Source: Acidimicrobiaceae bacterium (GTDB lineage Bacteria > Actinomycetota > Acidimicrobiia > Acidimicrobiales > RAAP-2). Taken from it: DNA of 64,000 nucleotides. Under the pieces are notes generated by a model. The model saw only the letters and a list, made by a program, of their open reading frames with translations, did no database searches and was not told the origin of the DNA. The position numbers and the translations under genes were made by a program. The stretch's first letter is position 1, and each line of letters opens with the position of its first letter. Location of the stretch: assembly GCA_003158855.1 (NCBI GenBank), contig PMLJ01000034.1, positions 1 to 64,000 of the forward strand, in the 5' to 3' direction. Below are positions 45,364-54,052 of this stretch, in pieces.

Positions 45364-45716
45364 GCGACATCAACGACGACTACGTCGCCGGGGACATCAA
45401 CACCATCGACGACGACGAAGCCTCCGAAGACTTCGACACCGCCGAGGAGTTCGGCGGCACCGGGGATGCCGAGAGCGCGGTCACCGCGACGGCGGCCCTC
45501 GAGTTCATCGCCAAGTCCCTCGCCGAAGACCCGAGCGCCGTCTCGGTCGAGGTAAGCGAGCGCCAGGGCAAGGTCATCCTTTCGCTAAGCGTTGGTCCGA
45601 ACGACATGGGCCGCATCATTGGTCGTCGCGGTCGCACCGCCCAGGCGATCCGTGCCCTCGTGGCCGCGGCTGGCGTGCGTGACGGCGTGACCACCTCGGT
45701 CGACATCGTCGACTAA
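45360..45716 (+). CDS. khpA: KH-domain RNA-binding protein KhpA with acidic N-terminal extension
   Basis: The single KH domain occupies ~43-118 with the GxxG loop GRIIGRRGRT. KhpA proteins bind RNA, usually with KhpB, and influence cell size and small-RNA function. The first ~42 residues are unusually acidic (DINDDYVAGD, DDDEASEDFD); KhpA is normally about 75-80 residues without such an extension. GTG 45360 overlaps rpsP (GTGA). The stop shares one base with the rimM start. Confidence 0.9.
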   Translation: MSDINDDYVAGDINTIDDDEASEDFDTAEEFGGTGDAESAVTATAALEFIAKSLAEDPSAVSVEVSERQGKVILSLSVGPNDMGRIIGRRGRTAQAIRALVAAAGVRDGVTTSVDIVD

Positions 45717-46195
45717 TGCCGAGCGCCGAAGAGCGCCCCACGCTCGAAGTCGGGCGAATCATCAAAGCGCAGGGACTGCGCGGCCAGGTCCTCGTGGACC
45801 TCTGGACTGATCGCCACGAGCGGCTCGATGCGGGCAACGAACTCCTCACTGAGCGTGGCCCGTTGGTCGTGAAGGCCGCCGCCGCCCACCAGAACCGGTT
45901 CATCGTGACCTTTGACCGTATTGTCACCCGTGAGGACGCCGAACTGTGGCGCGGCGTCGTGCTGAGCGCCCCTCGGATCGACGACGACGACGTGATCTGG
46001 ATCGATCAACTCTTCGACGCCGAGGTCTACGACGCCTCGGGTGTTCTTCGCGGGGTGGTCGTCGACGTCGAATCGAACCCGGCGAGCGACATTCTGGTCT
46101 TGGACAGCGGCGCGCTCGTGCCGCTCACGTTCGTGACCAACGTCGAGGCGAACGTGCGCATCGACGTCGACGTGCCCGAGGGCCTCTTCGAATGA
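45716..46195 (+). CDS. rimM: Ribosome maturation factor RimM
   Basis: RimM binds S19 and assists 30S head assembly. The 159-residue protein has the N-terminal RimM domain (VGRIIKAQGLRGQVLV) and a C-terminal PRC-barrel (~95-155, VYDASGVLRGVV). ATG 45716 overlaps the khpA stop by one base and the gene overlaps trmD by four (ATGA), so all are translationally linked. Confidence 0.95.
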   Translation: MPSAEERPTLEVGRIIKAQGLRGQVLVDLWTDRHERLDAGNELLTERGPLVVKAAAAHQNRFIVTFDRIVTREDAELWRGVVLSAPRIDDDDVIWIDQLFDAEVYDASGVLRGVVVDVESNPASDILVLDSGALVPLTFVTNVEANVRIDVDVPEGLFE

Positions 46196-46944
46196 CGCTG
46201 CGCATCGACGTCCTGACCCTTTTCCCGGAGGCGGTAACCCAGTACGCGACGACCTCGGTGCTCGGCCGCGCCGGCGAGCGCGGCGTCTGGGAGCTGCACG
46301 TTCACGATTTTCGCGACGCCACCGACGATCCCCACCGCACCGTCGACGACACCCCCTTCGGCGGGGGGGCGGGGATGGTGCTTCGCGCCGAGCCGATTCT
46401 TCGAACCCTGGAGGCGACGCCCGAGATGGCCCGCCCCGTCATCGCGCTCACCCCGTCAGGCAGGACCTTCAACCACGAGGTGGCCCGAGAACTCAGCGAG
46501 CTCGACGGTTTCACCCTGCTCTGCGGGAGGTACGAGGGTTTCGATCAACGAGTGATCGACCTGGTCACCGACGACGAGGTGTCGCTGGGCGACTTCGTCC
46601 TCGCGGGCGGCGAGCTCGCCGCCCTCTGCGTGATCGAAGCCGTGGTCCGTTTGCGACCCGGGGGCCTCGGCAACGACGAGTCGAGCGTCGAGGAGTCTTT
46701 CGGCGATGGACTCTTGGAATACCCCCAGTACACCAAGCCCGCGAACGTTCGCGGCATGGAGGTGCCCGAGATCCTGCGGTCGGGCGACCACGCCCGAATT
46801 GCCCGCTGGCGCCGGGCCCAGGCGCTCGCGCGGACGCTGCAGCGCCGTCCGGACCTGATTGAGCGCCGGGGGGGACTGAGCGCGCAGGACCGCAAGATAA
46901 TGGCTGAATTCCCATCGGTGGAAGAAACCCGCCGGAACGGCTAA
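46192..46944 (+). CDS. trmD: tRNA (guanine-37-N1)-methyltransferase
   Basis: The SPOUT-fold enzyme methylates G37 next to the anticodon and prevents +1 frameshifting. The 250-residue protein has [30 protein letters not shown] and the trefoil-knot region [11 protein letters not shown] with the family's AdoMet site, plus [10 protein letters not shown] in the C-terminal part. ATG 46192 overlaps rimM. The open frame further upstream is antisense-like and not used. Confidence 0.96.
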   Translation: MTLRIDVLTLFPEAVTQYATTSVLGRAGERGVWELHVHDFRDATDDPHRTVDDTPFGGGAGMVLRAEPILRTLEATPEMARPVIALTPSGRTFNHEVARELSELDGFTLLCGRYEGFDQRVIDLVTDDEVSLGDFVLAGGELAALCVIEAVVRLRPGGLGNDESSVEESFGDGLLEYPQYTKPANVRGMEVPEILRSGDHARIARWRRAQALARTLQRRPDLIERRGGLSAQDRKIMAEFPSVEETRRNG

Positions 46945-46982
46945 ACTTGCAAAGCCTCAGTGATCCGAAAGGGACCGCTCTC

Positions 46983-47339
46983 ATGAATCCGACTGACCTT
47001 ATCGACCGCGACTCGCTTCGCGACGACATTCCATCTTTTCGCCCCGGTGACACCTTGAGCGTCCACGTACGCGTGGTCGAAGGAACCCGCGAGCGTGTCC
47101 AGGTCTTCAAGGGCGTCGTCATCCGCCGCCAGGGCTCGGGCCTGCAGGAGACCTTCACCGTTCGAAAGATCAGTTTCGGCGTGGGGGTGGAGCGTACGTT
47201 CCCCGTCCATGCCCCAACGATCGCCAAGATCGAAGTGGACTCCTACGGTGATATCCGCCGCGCCAAGCTGTACTACCTCCGTGATCTGCGTGGAAAGGCC
47301 GCCAAGATCAAGGAGCTCCGCGTTACCGAGCGTCCGTAG
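46983..47339 (+). CDS. rplS: 50S ribosomal protein L19
   Basis: The 118-residue protein has the L19 signature: [50 protein letters not shown] 46983 follows a purine-rich GAAAGGGA stretch. L19 lies at the 30S-50S interface. Last ribosomal gene of the operon. Confidence 0.97.
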   Translation: MNPTDLIDRDSLRDDIPSFRPGDTLSVHVRVVEGTRERVQVFKGVVIRRQGSGLQETFTVRKISFGVGVERTFPVHAPTIAKIEVDSYGDIRRAKLYYLRDLRGKAAKIKELRVTERP

Positions 47340-47345
47340 TCTCTC

Positions 47346-47645
47346 TTGGGCGAAGAAGAGCTCGACGACTACGAGTCAACTCTCGAACTCGCACTCGTTC
47401 AGGAATACAAGGCCGTGGTCGGCATGTTCGACTTCGCCGTCGAGACCGATCGTCGTTTCTACCTGGCCAACTCCGTCGCCGTTGAGGTTCGCTCCGCGGG
47501 CACCCCCACGCTTCTCGAGGTCACGTTGACCGACGCCTGGGTGTGGGACATGTACCGCGCCGCGCGCTTCGTGCCCTCCGTTCGGGTCCTGACCTTTCGC
47601 GACGTCAACATCGAGCGCCTGCCCAATGAAGACCTCCAGCCCTAG
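47346..47645 (+). CDS. DUF2469 family protein
   Basis: The 99-residue acidic protein belongs to a family almost confined to actinobacteria (opening EEELDDYESTLELALVQEYK). Function unknown. TTG 47346 follows the rplS stop by six bases. In most actinobacteria lepB and rnhB lie between rplS and this gene; here they are absent and the two genes touch. Confidence 0.88.
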   Translation: MGEEELDDYESTLELALVQEYKAVVGMFDFAVETDRRFYLANSVAVEVRSAGTPTLLEVTLTDAWVWDMYRAARFVPSVRVLTFRDVNIERLPNEDLQP

Positions 47646-47647
47646 CC

Positions 47648-48136
47648 GTGGAGTTGCTTCGTCTTTCCTTCGCGATCGCCAAGGCCGACGAACTCGCCGA
47701 CTTCGTCCACGAGCAGTCGGTTGACGTGCTCATCTGCGGCAACGACGCCGACACCGTCATCGTGGCCGGCTCGCTGAAGGACCGGTGGGCCAAGCCCATC
47801 GGCGTGTGGCTCGAGGTGTCGCCCGGGTATCCGGCGCAGCTCGCGGCCCGCGACGTCGCCACGCTCAGTTGGCTCATCGAGCTCGACCACGTCGTGGTAA
47901 GCGCCGGGCAACTCGCCGAGGCGCACGCCGACGTCGTGCGCGCGCTGCTCACCAACGACGAGGTGAACTTCACCAACGAAGTCGTCTCGCTCGTGAAGGC
48001 CTACAACCGGCCCGCGCCGCCTCGCCCGCTGAGGGTGTGGAGTTTTGACGGCTCGACGCTTCGCCACGCGAGCGATCGCCTGAGCCTGGTGTCCACGTCG
48101 TCCACGCCGGTGGGCGAGCTGGCGAGATTCGCGTAG
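47648..48136 (+). CDS. Hypothetical protein
   Basis: The 162-residue soluble protein shows alternating hydrophobic strands and helices (VDVLICGNDADTVIVAG, LSWLIELDHVVVS) that suggest an alpha/beta fold. It ends with a basic, Pro-rich stretch (NRPAPPRPLRVWSFDG). I do not recognise the family. GTG 47648 comes two bases after the DUF2469 stop codon, so it is probably the last gene of the rpsP operon. It converges on the PPOX gene. Confidence 0.7.
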   Translation: MELLRLSFAIAKADELADFVHEQSVDVLICGNDADTVIVAGSLKDRWAKPIGVWLEVSPGYPAQLAARDVATLSWLIELDHVVVSAGQLAEAHADVVRALLTNDEVNFTNEVVSLVKAYNRPAPPRPLRVWSFDGSTLRHASDRLSLVSTSSTPVGELARFA

Positions 48137-48138
48137 CC

Positions 48139-48540
48139 CTACTTGGGTTGGATGGCGATCCGGTCGGGGCTGATGCGCACGGTGACCCTGACCTCGCCTT
48201 CGCGGCGCATGGGGTAGGTGTCGACGTTCAGGTACTTCTTCGCGAATCGGTCGATGACCTCGTCCGCGCCCTCGGTGGTGAAGCCCACGACCGTTCCGCG
48301 AACGGCGATGCAGACGGAGGGATTGTCGGGATCGGTGAGCGACACCGCCACCCTCGAGTCCGAAGCGAGGTTGCGGGCCTTGGCCCGTCCGAGCGCGGTG
48401 TTGATGACGATGTCGTTGCCGTCCAACTCGACCCAGACGGGCGTCACGTAGGGGCCGCCGTCGGATCCGATGCTCGCGACATGGGCGAGGACGTTCTTTT
48501 CGAAGATTGCGCGGGCGGCGGGAGTGAAAGTGTCAGCCAT
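48139..48540 (-). CDS. PPOX-class F420-dependent or flavin-binding oxidoreductase
   Basis: The 133-residue split-barrel protein of the pyridoxamine-phosphate-oxidase-like superfamily is in the actinobacterial subgroup whose members bind F420 or FMN. Visible motifs are AHVASIGSDGGPYVTPVWVE, RAKARNLASDSRVAVSLTDP and RGTVVGF. ATG 48540 follows AAGGA by eight bases. Substrate unknown. It diverges from nfo. Confidence 0.88.
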   Translation of the reverse strand: MADTFTPAARAIFEKNVLAHVASIGSDGGPYVTPVWVELDGNDIVINTALGRAKARNLASDSRVAVSLTDPDNPSVCIAVRGTVVGFTTEGADEVIDRFAKKYLNVDTYPMRREGEVRVTVRISPDRIAIQPK

Positions 48541-48578
48541 TGGGGGGTCCTTGCGGTGGTGGGTTTACAGACAACTAG

Positions 48579-48584
48579 TAGTTT
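48579..48584 (+). promoter_or_regulatory. -10 element of a probable leaderless promoter (nfo)
   Basis: TAGTTT ends seven nucleotides before ATG 48592, and no Shine-Dalgarno sequence is present. Confidence 0.4.
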
Positions 48585-48591
48585 TACTGTA

Positions 48592-49545
48592 ATGAACATC
48601 GGTGCTCACGTACGCGGCGGAGGCAAGCTCGTGCCATCGCTGGAGGCGGGCGTCGAGATCGGGGCAACGTCGGTCCAGATCTTCACCCAGAGCCCGCGCA
48701 TGTGGAAACCATCGCAGTACGCCGCGTCCGTGCTCGCCGCCTACCGCGAGGCGCAGGCGCAGCACCCGAGCATCACCGACACGTTCTGTCACGCCACGTA
48801 CCTGATCAACCTCGCGAGCGCGGACACTGAGCTGTACGAGAAGTCCGTCGAGTGCCTAATCAACAACCTCTCCGTGGCCCGCGGAATGGCCTCGTCGGGG
48901 CTGGTTCTTCACGTCGGCAGCCACAAGGGCGCGGGCTTCGAGGACGTCGTGCCCCAGATCGCGCGGGCCTTCGAGCGCGCACTCGACGACGCCGATCCCG
49001 CCCCCGAGGGCTACGCCGAGTGCCCGATCCTGATCGAAAACGCCGCGGGTGCCGGCGGCACGGTCGGGCGAAGCCTCGAGGAGATCGAGGCGCTTCTCGC
49101 CGCCTGCGGCGGCGACGAGCGCCTCGGCCTCTGCATTGACACCCAGCACCTCTGGGCGAGCGGCGTCGACTACTCGAGCGTCGCCGGAACGAAGAGGCTC
49201 GTGAAGGAGATCGCCGAGCGCGTGGGGCTCGATCGGCTGCGCTGCCTGCACCTCAACGACTCCAAGATTGAACTCGCCGGCAACCGTGACCGGCACGCGA
49301 ACATCGACGAGGGAACCATTGGTTCGAAGGGCCTGGCGCCTCTGGTCGGCCACCCGAAGATCCGCGAGCTTCCCTTGCTGCTCGAAGTGCCCGGCGACGG
49401 CGACGGCCCGCGCGCGAGCGACGTCGCCCAGGCCCGCAGAGTGGTGAGCGCGGGCGTCAAGCTGTACTCGAGGCCCGCCCACGCGGCGGGCGTGAAGAAG
49501 ACCGCGGCGCACGAGCCCGCGGTGAAGAAGTCGAACAAGAGGTAG
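48592..49545 (+). CDS. nfo: Endonuclease IV
   Basis: The AP endonuclease cuts DNA 5' of abasic sites using a three-zinc centre in a TIM barrel. The 317-residue protein has NIGAHVRGGG at the start, LVLHVGSHKG, LIENAAGAGG, LCIDTQHLWASG and HLNDSK...RHANIDEGTIG, which supply the metal ligands. The last ~25 residues are Lys/Ala-rich and extend beyond the catalytic domain. ATG 48592 is used; the open frame upstream runs antisense to the PPOX gene. fumC follows 12 nt later. Confidence 0.95.
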   Translation: MNIGAHVRGGGKLVPSLEAGVEIGATSVQIFTQSPRMWKPSQYAASVLAAYREAQAQHPSITDTFCHATYLINLASADTELYEKSVECLINNLSVARGMASSGLVLHVGSHKGAGFEDVVPQIARAFERALDDADPAPEGYAECPILIENAAGAGGTVGRSLEEIEALLAACGGDERLGLCIDTQHLWASGVDYSSVAGTKRLVKEIAERVGLDRLRCLHLNDSKIELAGNRDRHANIDEGTIGSKGLAPLVGHPKIRELPLLLEVPGDGDGPRASDVAQARRVVSAGVKLYSRPAHAAGVKKTAAHEPAVKKSNKR

Positions 49546-49557
49546 AGAGGAATCATC

Positions 49558-50946
49558 ATGACGAACGTACGAGTCGAATCCGACACGATGGGCACCATTG
49601 AGGTGCCCGCCGAGCGCTACTGGGGCGCGCAGACCGAGCGGAGTCTCCACCACTTCGCCATCAGCCACGAGACGATGCCCCCGGCGCTGATCCGCGCCTT
49701 CGGGGTGTTGAAGCTGGCCTCGGCGCAGGTCAACCACGCCCTGGGCAAGCTCGACGAGGAGCGCGCCACGTTGATCGAGCGCGCCGCCCGCGAGGTGATC
49801 GCGGGGGCCTTGATGGATGAGTTCCCGCTTCGCATCTGGCAGACCGGATCGGGAACCCAGACGAACATGAACGTCAACGAGGTCATCTCCAACCGGGCCA
49901 TCGAGATGGCCGGCGGCCTGCGGGGCAGTAAGGACCCCGTGCACCCCAACGACCACGTGAACATGTCCCAGTCGTCGAACGACACGTTCCCGACCGCCAT
50001 GCACATCGCGGCGGTCGTCGAGATCACCGAACGCCTGGTGCCGGCCCTGACGCGCCTGCGCGACGCGCTCGACGCGAAGGCGAAGGCCTACGCCACAATC
50101 ACCAAGATCGGCCGTACGCACCTCATGGACGCCGTACCGCTCACCTTGGGCCAGGAGTTCTCGGGCTACGTCGCCCAGCTCGACGCCAACCTCGACCGCC
50201 TGCAGCTGGTGCTCGGCGGGCTCTACGAGCTCGCAGCCGGTGGCACGGCGGTCGGCACGGGCCTCAACACCCACCCCGAGTTCGGAGAGCGGGTCGCCGC
50301 GGCAATCGCCGAATTGACCGGCAAGCCGTTCGTCACCGCGCCCAACAAGTTCGCCGCGCTCGCGGCGCACGACGCCCTGGTCTTCGCGCACGGCGCGATC
50401 AAGACCACTGCGACGAGCCTCATCAAGATCGCCGACGACCTGCGTTGGCTCGGATCGGGACCGCGGTCGGGCCTCGGCGAGTTGCAGTTGCCCGAGAACG
50501 AACCGGGCAGCTCGATCATGCCGGGAAAGGTCAACCCCACGCAGTCAGAGGCGATGATCATGGTCGCCATCCAGGTCTTCGGCAACGACGCCGCGGTCGC
50601 CATGGCGGGCTCTCGGGGCAACCTCGAGCTGAACGTCTGCAAGCCGGTCATGATCCACAACTTCTGCAACTCGATCGATCTGCTTACTGACGCCTGCGAC
50701 CGATTCCGCGAGTTCTGCGTCGAGGGGCTCGAGCCCGACTACGAGCAGATCAGCCACCACCTCAACAACTCGTTGATGCTGGTGACGGCCCTGAACCCGA
50801 TCATCGGGTACGACAAGGCCGCGAAGGTGGCGAAGAAGGCCCACAAGGAGCGCACCACGCTGCGAGAAGCCGCGCTCAGCCTCGGCTTCCTCAGCGCCGA
50901 GGAGTTCGACGCGGCGGTGGTGCCAGAGGACATGACCCACCCGTGA
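49558..50946 (+). CDS. fumC: Fumarate hydratase, class II
   Basis: The oxygen-stable homotetrameric enzyme of the TCA cycle interconverts fumarate and L-malate. The 462-residue protein has the aspartase/fumarase signature [11 protein letters not shown] (~322) as well as [24 protein letters not shown] and [15 protein letters not shown] 49558 follows AGAGAGGA. It overlaps the next gene by four bases (GTGA). Confidence 0.97.
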   Translation: MTNVRVESDTMGTIEVPAERYWGAQTERSLHHFAISHETMPPALIRAFGVLKLASAQVNHALGKLDEERATLIERAAREVIAGALMDEFPLRIWQTGSGTQTNMNVNEVISNRAIEMAGGLRGSKDPVHPNDHVNMSQSSNDTFPTAMHIAAVVEITERLVPALTRLRDALDAKAKAYATITKIGRTHLMDAVPLTLGQEFSGYVAQLDANLDRLQLVLGGLYELAAGGTAVGTGLNTHPEFGERVAAAIAELTGKPFVTAPNKFAALAAHDALVFAHGAIKTTATSLIKIADDLRWLGSGPRSGLGELQLPENEPGSSIMPGKVNPTQSEAMIMVAIQVFGNDAAVAMAGSRGNLELNVCKPVMIHNFCNSIDLLTDACDRFREFCVEGLEPDYEQISHHLNNSLMLVTALNPIIGYDKAAKVAKKAHKERTTLREAALSLGFLSAEEFDAAVVPEDMTHP

Positions 50947-51260
50947 AGCGTCCCGACCGCCTGGGAGACGATGTCGTCGACGGGTGGTTGGCCCAGCACG
51001 ACTCCTGGCGTCGCGAGCAGGGTCATCTGGTGCGCGAACTGAGGACGAAGGACTACCGCAGTTCGATCGCGATCGTTGACGCGCAGGTCGAACTATGCGA
51101 CCGATTGGATCATCATCCAATCCTCACCCTCGGGTACTGCGAACTCCGCTTCGAGCTCTGGACCCACGATGTCGGCGGGCTGACCCAGTTGGACCTCGAC
51201 TACGCGACGCGTCTCGACGAGCTGGTGCGCGCCGGCTTCTCCGACGTCCTGGTCGGCTAG
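50943..51260 (+). CDS. 4a-hydroxytetrahydrobiopterin dehydratase-like (PCD/DCoH)
   Basis: The 105-residue protein has the pterin-4a-carbinolamine dehydratase pattern: [20 protein letters not shown] followed by [16 protein letters not shown], supplying the His-His, His and Asp residues of the active site. It dehydrates oxidised pterin cofactor in pterin recycling; no aromatic amino acid hydroxylase is in the window, so its use here is unclear. GTG 50943 overlaps fumC. Its stop codon overlaps the stop codon of the convergent pspAB gene in a shared CTAG. Confidence 0.8.
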   Translation: MKRPDRLGDDVVDGWLAQHDSWRREQGHLVRELRTKDYRSSIAIVDAQVELCDRLDHHPILTLGYCELRFELWTHDVGGLTQLDLDYATRLDELVRAGFSDVLVG

Positions 51261-51832
51261 TTAACCGGCAGGTTCCAGAGCGCCATCCATTTCGAGAGGT
51301 CCTTCTCGATGGGAAGGTCCGTCTCGAGGAACGACCGAACCCTGAGCTCGAGTTCGTTGTCGCGCTGGTTGAGACCCGTTGGAGCGAAGGGGTAGAAGGT
51401 GCCCTGCTTCAACAGGTACACCATGCGCACCGAGCCTTCGGCCGGGGGAGTCTTCGGGACGAACCCGAAGACCGCGCAGAGCAGGCGCGGGCCGAGGCCG
51501 TTCTCCACCATCGAGGTGTTCGCACCGTGGATCCGCGTCACCAGTCCGTCGATGTCGGGATCCTTGATCACGAGCCATTTGAAGCCCAGGTCATCGGTCG
51601 TGACCGAGACCTTGGCGTTCGCCTCGTCGAAGTTGAGCAGCTCCAGGAGCTCGGCGTCGGTCGTGATGGTTGACTCGCCGCTGCCGGACTTGAAGCACAG
51701 CCCCGCCTCGCCCGACGGGACGAGGTCCAACTCGGTGTCGAGGGTGAGCGCCGCCGTGGGCAGGGCGAAAAGGTTGTCGAGCTTGGGCTGCACCTGCTTC
51801 GTGCGCCCGAAGAGCGCGTCGCGAAATCCCAC
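51257..51832 (-). CDS. pspAB: PspA-associated protein PspAB
   Basis: The 191-residue soluble protein begins MGFRDALFGRTK and matches the actinobacterial family found beside htpX and pspA. Its molecular role is not established; the association with PspA suggests envelope stress. The GTG start overlaps the htpX stop by one base (TAGTG), so it is the third gene of pspA-htpX-pspAB. Confidence 0.85.
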   Translation of the reverse strand: MGFRDALFGRTKQVQPKLDNLFALPTAALTLDTELDLVPSGEAGLCFKSGSGESTITTDAELLELLNFDEANAKVSVTTDDLGFKWLVIKDPDIDGLVTRIHGANTSMVENGLGPRLLCAVFGFVPKTPPAEGSVRMVYLLKQGTFYPFAPTGLNQRDNELELRVRSFLETDLPIEKDLSKWMALWNLPVN

Positions 51833-52737
51833 TAGCCGTTCATCTGGCGCTCGAGCTTGTTCAGCTGATCGAGGCGCTTCTCGAGCGACGGGTGCGTCGA
51901 GAACAGCGACGCCGCGGTGCCGCTGGCGAGCGCCGGCGCGAAGAAGAAGGCGTTCATGCTCTCGGCCTTTCGCAGGTCCGTGCGCGGGATACGCCCCATG
52001 TCACCCGTGATGTGCACGAGGGCGCTCGCGAGGACACTGGGCTTGCCGATCAGGATCGCCCCGGACCGGTCGGCCGCGAGCTCACGGTATCTCGATAGGG
52101 CCATGGTGAGCAGGTAGGCAATGACGTAGATCACGAGTGACACGATCCACGTCGCCATTTCGACGAGGACGATGTTCTGACCATTCCGGCCGCGGCCGCC
52201 ACCCGAGAACATTGCGCTCCACATCGCGATGCGGCTCACCAGGCCGGCCAGCATTCCGACGCCCGACGCGATGGTCATGATGGCCACGTCGCGGTGCGCG
52301 ACGTGGCTGAGCTCGTGGGCGAGGACCGCCTCGAGTTCCTCGTCGCTCAACCGGTTCATGAGACCACGGGTCGCGCAGATCACCGCGTGCTTGGGGCTCC
52401 GTCCCGTGGCGAAGGCGTTGGGAATATCCATCTCGGCGACCCCGACGCGCGGCTTCTCCATGTTGGCGAGCAGGCAGAGGCGGTCGACGATTTCGTGGAG
52501 CTTGGGCTCCTGTTCTGGCGTGACCTCGTGCGCGTGCATCGAGAACATGGCGATCTTGTCAGAGAAGTAGTACTGGGAGAAGATCATCGCGAGAGCAATG
52601 ACGACCACCAGCCCCAACGAGAGGCCCACGCGCAGGAGCACGGTGACGATGATCGCGTAGAGCAGCACGAGCAGTAGGCCCGTGAGGAACATCCGAACGT
52701 TCAGCCCGTGGTCGGTCTCGAACTTGGACTTCGCCAT
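51832..52737 (-). CDS. htpX: Membrane zinc metalloprotease HtpX
   Basis: HtpX degrades damaged membrane proteins. The 301-residue protein has two N-terminal membrane spans (~15-58), the catalytic HELSH (141-145), two further spans (~150-205) and the downstream glutamate ligand in RYRELAADR (~219). ATG 52737 lies two bases after the pspA stop with GGGAG upstream. It acts together with PspA in membrane quality control. Confidence 0.95.
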   Translation of the reverse strand: MAKSKFETDHGLNVRMFLTGLLLVLLYAIIVTVLLRVGLSLGLVVVIALAMIFSQYYFSDKIAMFSMHAHEVTPEQEPKLHEIVDRLCLLANMEKPRVGVAEMDIPNAFATGRSPKHAVICATRGLMNRLSDEELEAVLAHELSHVAHRDVAIMTIASGVGMLAGLVSRIAMWSAMFSGGGRGRNGQNIVLVEMATWIVSLVIYVIAYLLTMALSRYRELAADRSGAILIGKPSVLASALVHITGDMGRIPRTDLRKAESMNAFFFAPALASGTAASLFSTHPSLEKRLDQLNKLERQMNG

Positions 52738-52739
52738 CG

Positions 52740-53477
52740 TCAGGCTCCCTGGCCCGAGGGCAGTTCGCCGGGGTCGGTGGTGTCGAGTTGGCTCTTCAGG
52801 GCGGCCAGTTGGGCGTCAATGTTCGACGAAGCTCCCACCTTGTCGAGCTGGGCCTGGATGTCGTCTGTTGGGCTGCTCGTCAGGTCGGTGAGGGTGCCCG
52901 ACGCCAGCAACTCGTCGAGGGCTCCGCTTCGGGCCTGCATCTCGGCGACTTTGTCCTGGGCGCGCTGCATGGCGGCGCCGGCGTCGTTCATCGACGTCGA
53001 GATGCCGCTCACCGCCTCGGAGATGTGGGCCGACGCCTCGGCGGCGGTGTACGTCGCCTTGATGGTCTCCTTCTTCGTGCGAAAGGCCTCGACCTCAGTC
53101 TGGAGGCGCTGGGAGGTCTGGGTCAGCTTGTCCTGCTGTTCCACGATCGTGGCGTGCTGGGTATCGAGGTCTTTCAGCTGTACGGCGATTGCCTCGCGGC
53201 GGGTGAGGGCCTCGCGGGCCAGGGGCTCGTTGCCCTGGGAGAGGGCCGCCTTCGCCTGTTCGGCCAGCTTGTCGCCCTGGCTCTTCAACTGCTCGGCTTG
53301 GATCTCCACGCGCTTTCTCGCCGTGGCGACGTCGGCGACCGCGCGCTTGACCTTGGTGAGGTTCTCCAACTGCTGTTCGTACGAGAGATCGAGTGTCTGG
53401 CGCGGATCTTCCATCTTGTTCAACGCCGCATTGGACTTGGCCTGAAAGATGGTACTAATTCGTTTCGCTAAACCCAC
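52740..53477 (-). CDS. pspA: Phage shock protein A homolog (PspA/IM30)
   Basis: The 245-residue ESCRT-III-like protein has an amphipathic N-terminal helix (MGLAKRISTIFQAKSNAALN) that contacts stressed membranes, a long coiled coil (~25-190) and a short C-terminal helix. PspA polymerises on damaged inner membrane and limits proton leakage. GTG 53477 has AAGGAGG in good position. First gene of the operon with htpX and pspAB; the pspAA gene often present between them is absent. Confidence 0.93.
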   Translation of the reverse strand: MGLAKRISTIFQAKSNAALNKMEDPRQTLDLSYEQQLENLTKVKRAVADVATARKRVEIQAEQLKSQGDKLAEQAKAALSQGNEPLAREALTRREAIAVQLKDLDTQHATIVEQQDKLTQTSQRLQTEVEAFRTKKETIKATYTAAEASAHISEAVSGISTSMNDAGAAMQRAQDKVAEMQARSGALDELLASGTLTDLTSSPTDDIQAQLDKVGASSNIDAQLAALKSQLDTTDPGELPSGQGA

Positions 53478-53563
53478 GGGGGCCTCCTTCGCTTCCAGTC
53501 CAGACTAGGGGCAATGCGGCGCAATGGTGAATAAGAACGGCGCGGACAGCCTCTTAGGAAGCC

Positions 53564-54052
53564 CTACTTTCGGATGATGTCCCGGTCCTGGTGGCTGGCC
53601 TGCTCGGCCAGTTCCAGCCGGTACGCCTCGAGCGAATTGGCGAGCGACTCGGTCCCGAGGGCCAGTATCCGTGAAGCGAGCAGCCCGGCGTTGGCGGCCC
53701 CGTTGATCGCCACCGTCGCCACCGGCACGCCGCGCGGCATCTGGACGATGGAGAGCAGCGAGTCCATGCCGTCGAGCCGGGCGAGGGCGACCGGCACGCC
53801 GATCACCGGCAGCGTGGTCATCGCCGCCAGCATGCCCGCCAGGTGGGCGGCGCCTCCGGCGCCCGCGATGATGACCTTGAGGCCCCGAGCCCGGGCGCTG
53901 CGCCCGTAGTCGATCATGGCCTCGGGAGTGCGATGGGCCGAGACCACGTGAATCTCGTAGGGAACGTTGAAGCGCTCGAGGATGGCGGCCGCCTCGGCCA
54001 TGACCTCGTGGTCCGACGAACTCCCCATCACGATGCCGACAACTGGTTGCAC
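53564..54052 (-). CDS. purE: N5-carboxyaminoimidazole ribonucleotide mutase
   Basis: PurE moves the carboxyl group of N5-CAIR to C4 of the imidazole ring in purine synthesis. It has GSSSDHEVM, the catalytic SAHRTPEAM and [14 protein letters not shown] 54052 is preferred over ATG 54097: it overlaps the purK stop by one base (TAGTG) and gives 162 residues, the normal length for class I PurE. Confidence 0.95.
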   Translation of the reverse strand: MQPVVGIVMGSSSDHEVMAEAAAILERFNVPYEIHVVSAHRTPEAMIDYGRSARARGLKVIIAGAGGAAHLAGMLAAMTTLPVIGVPVALARLDGMDSLLSIVQMPRGVPVATVAINGAANAGLLASRILALGTESLANSLEAYRLELAEQASHQDRDIIRK

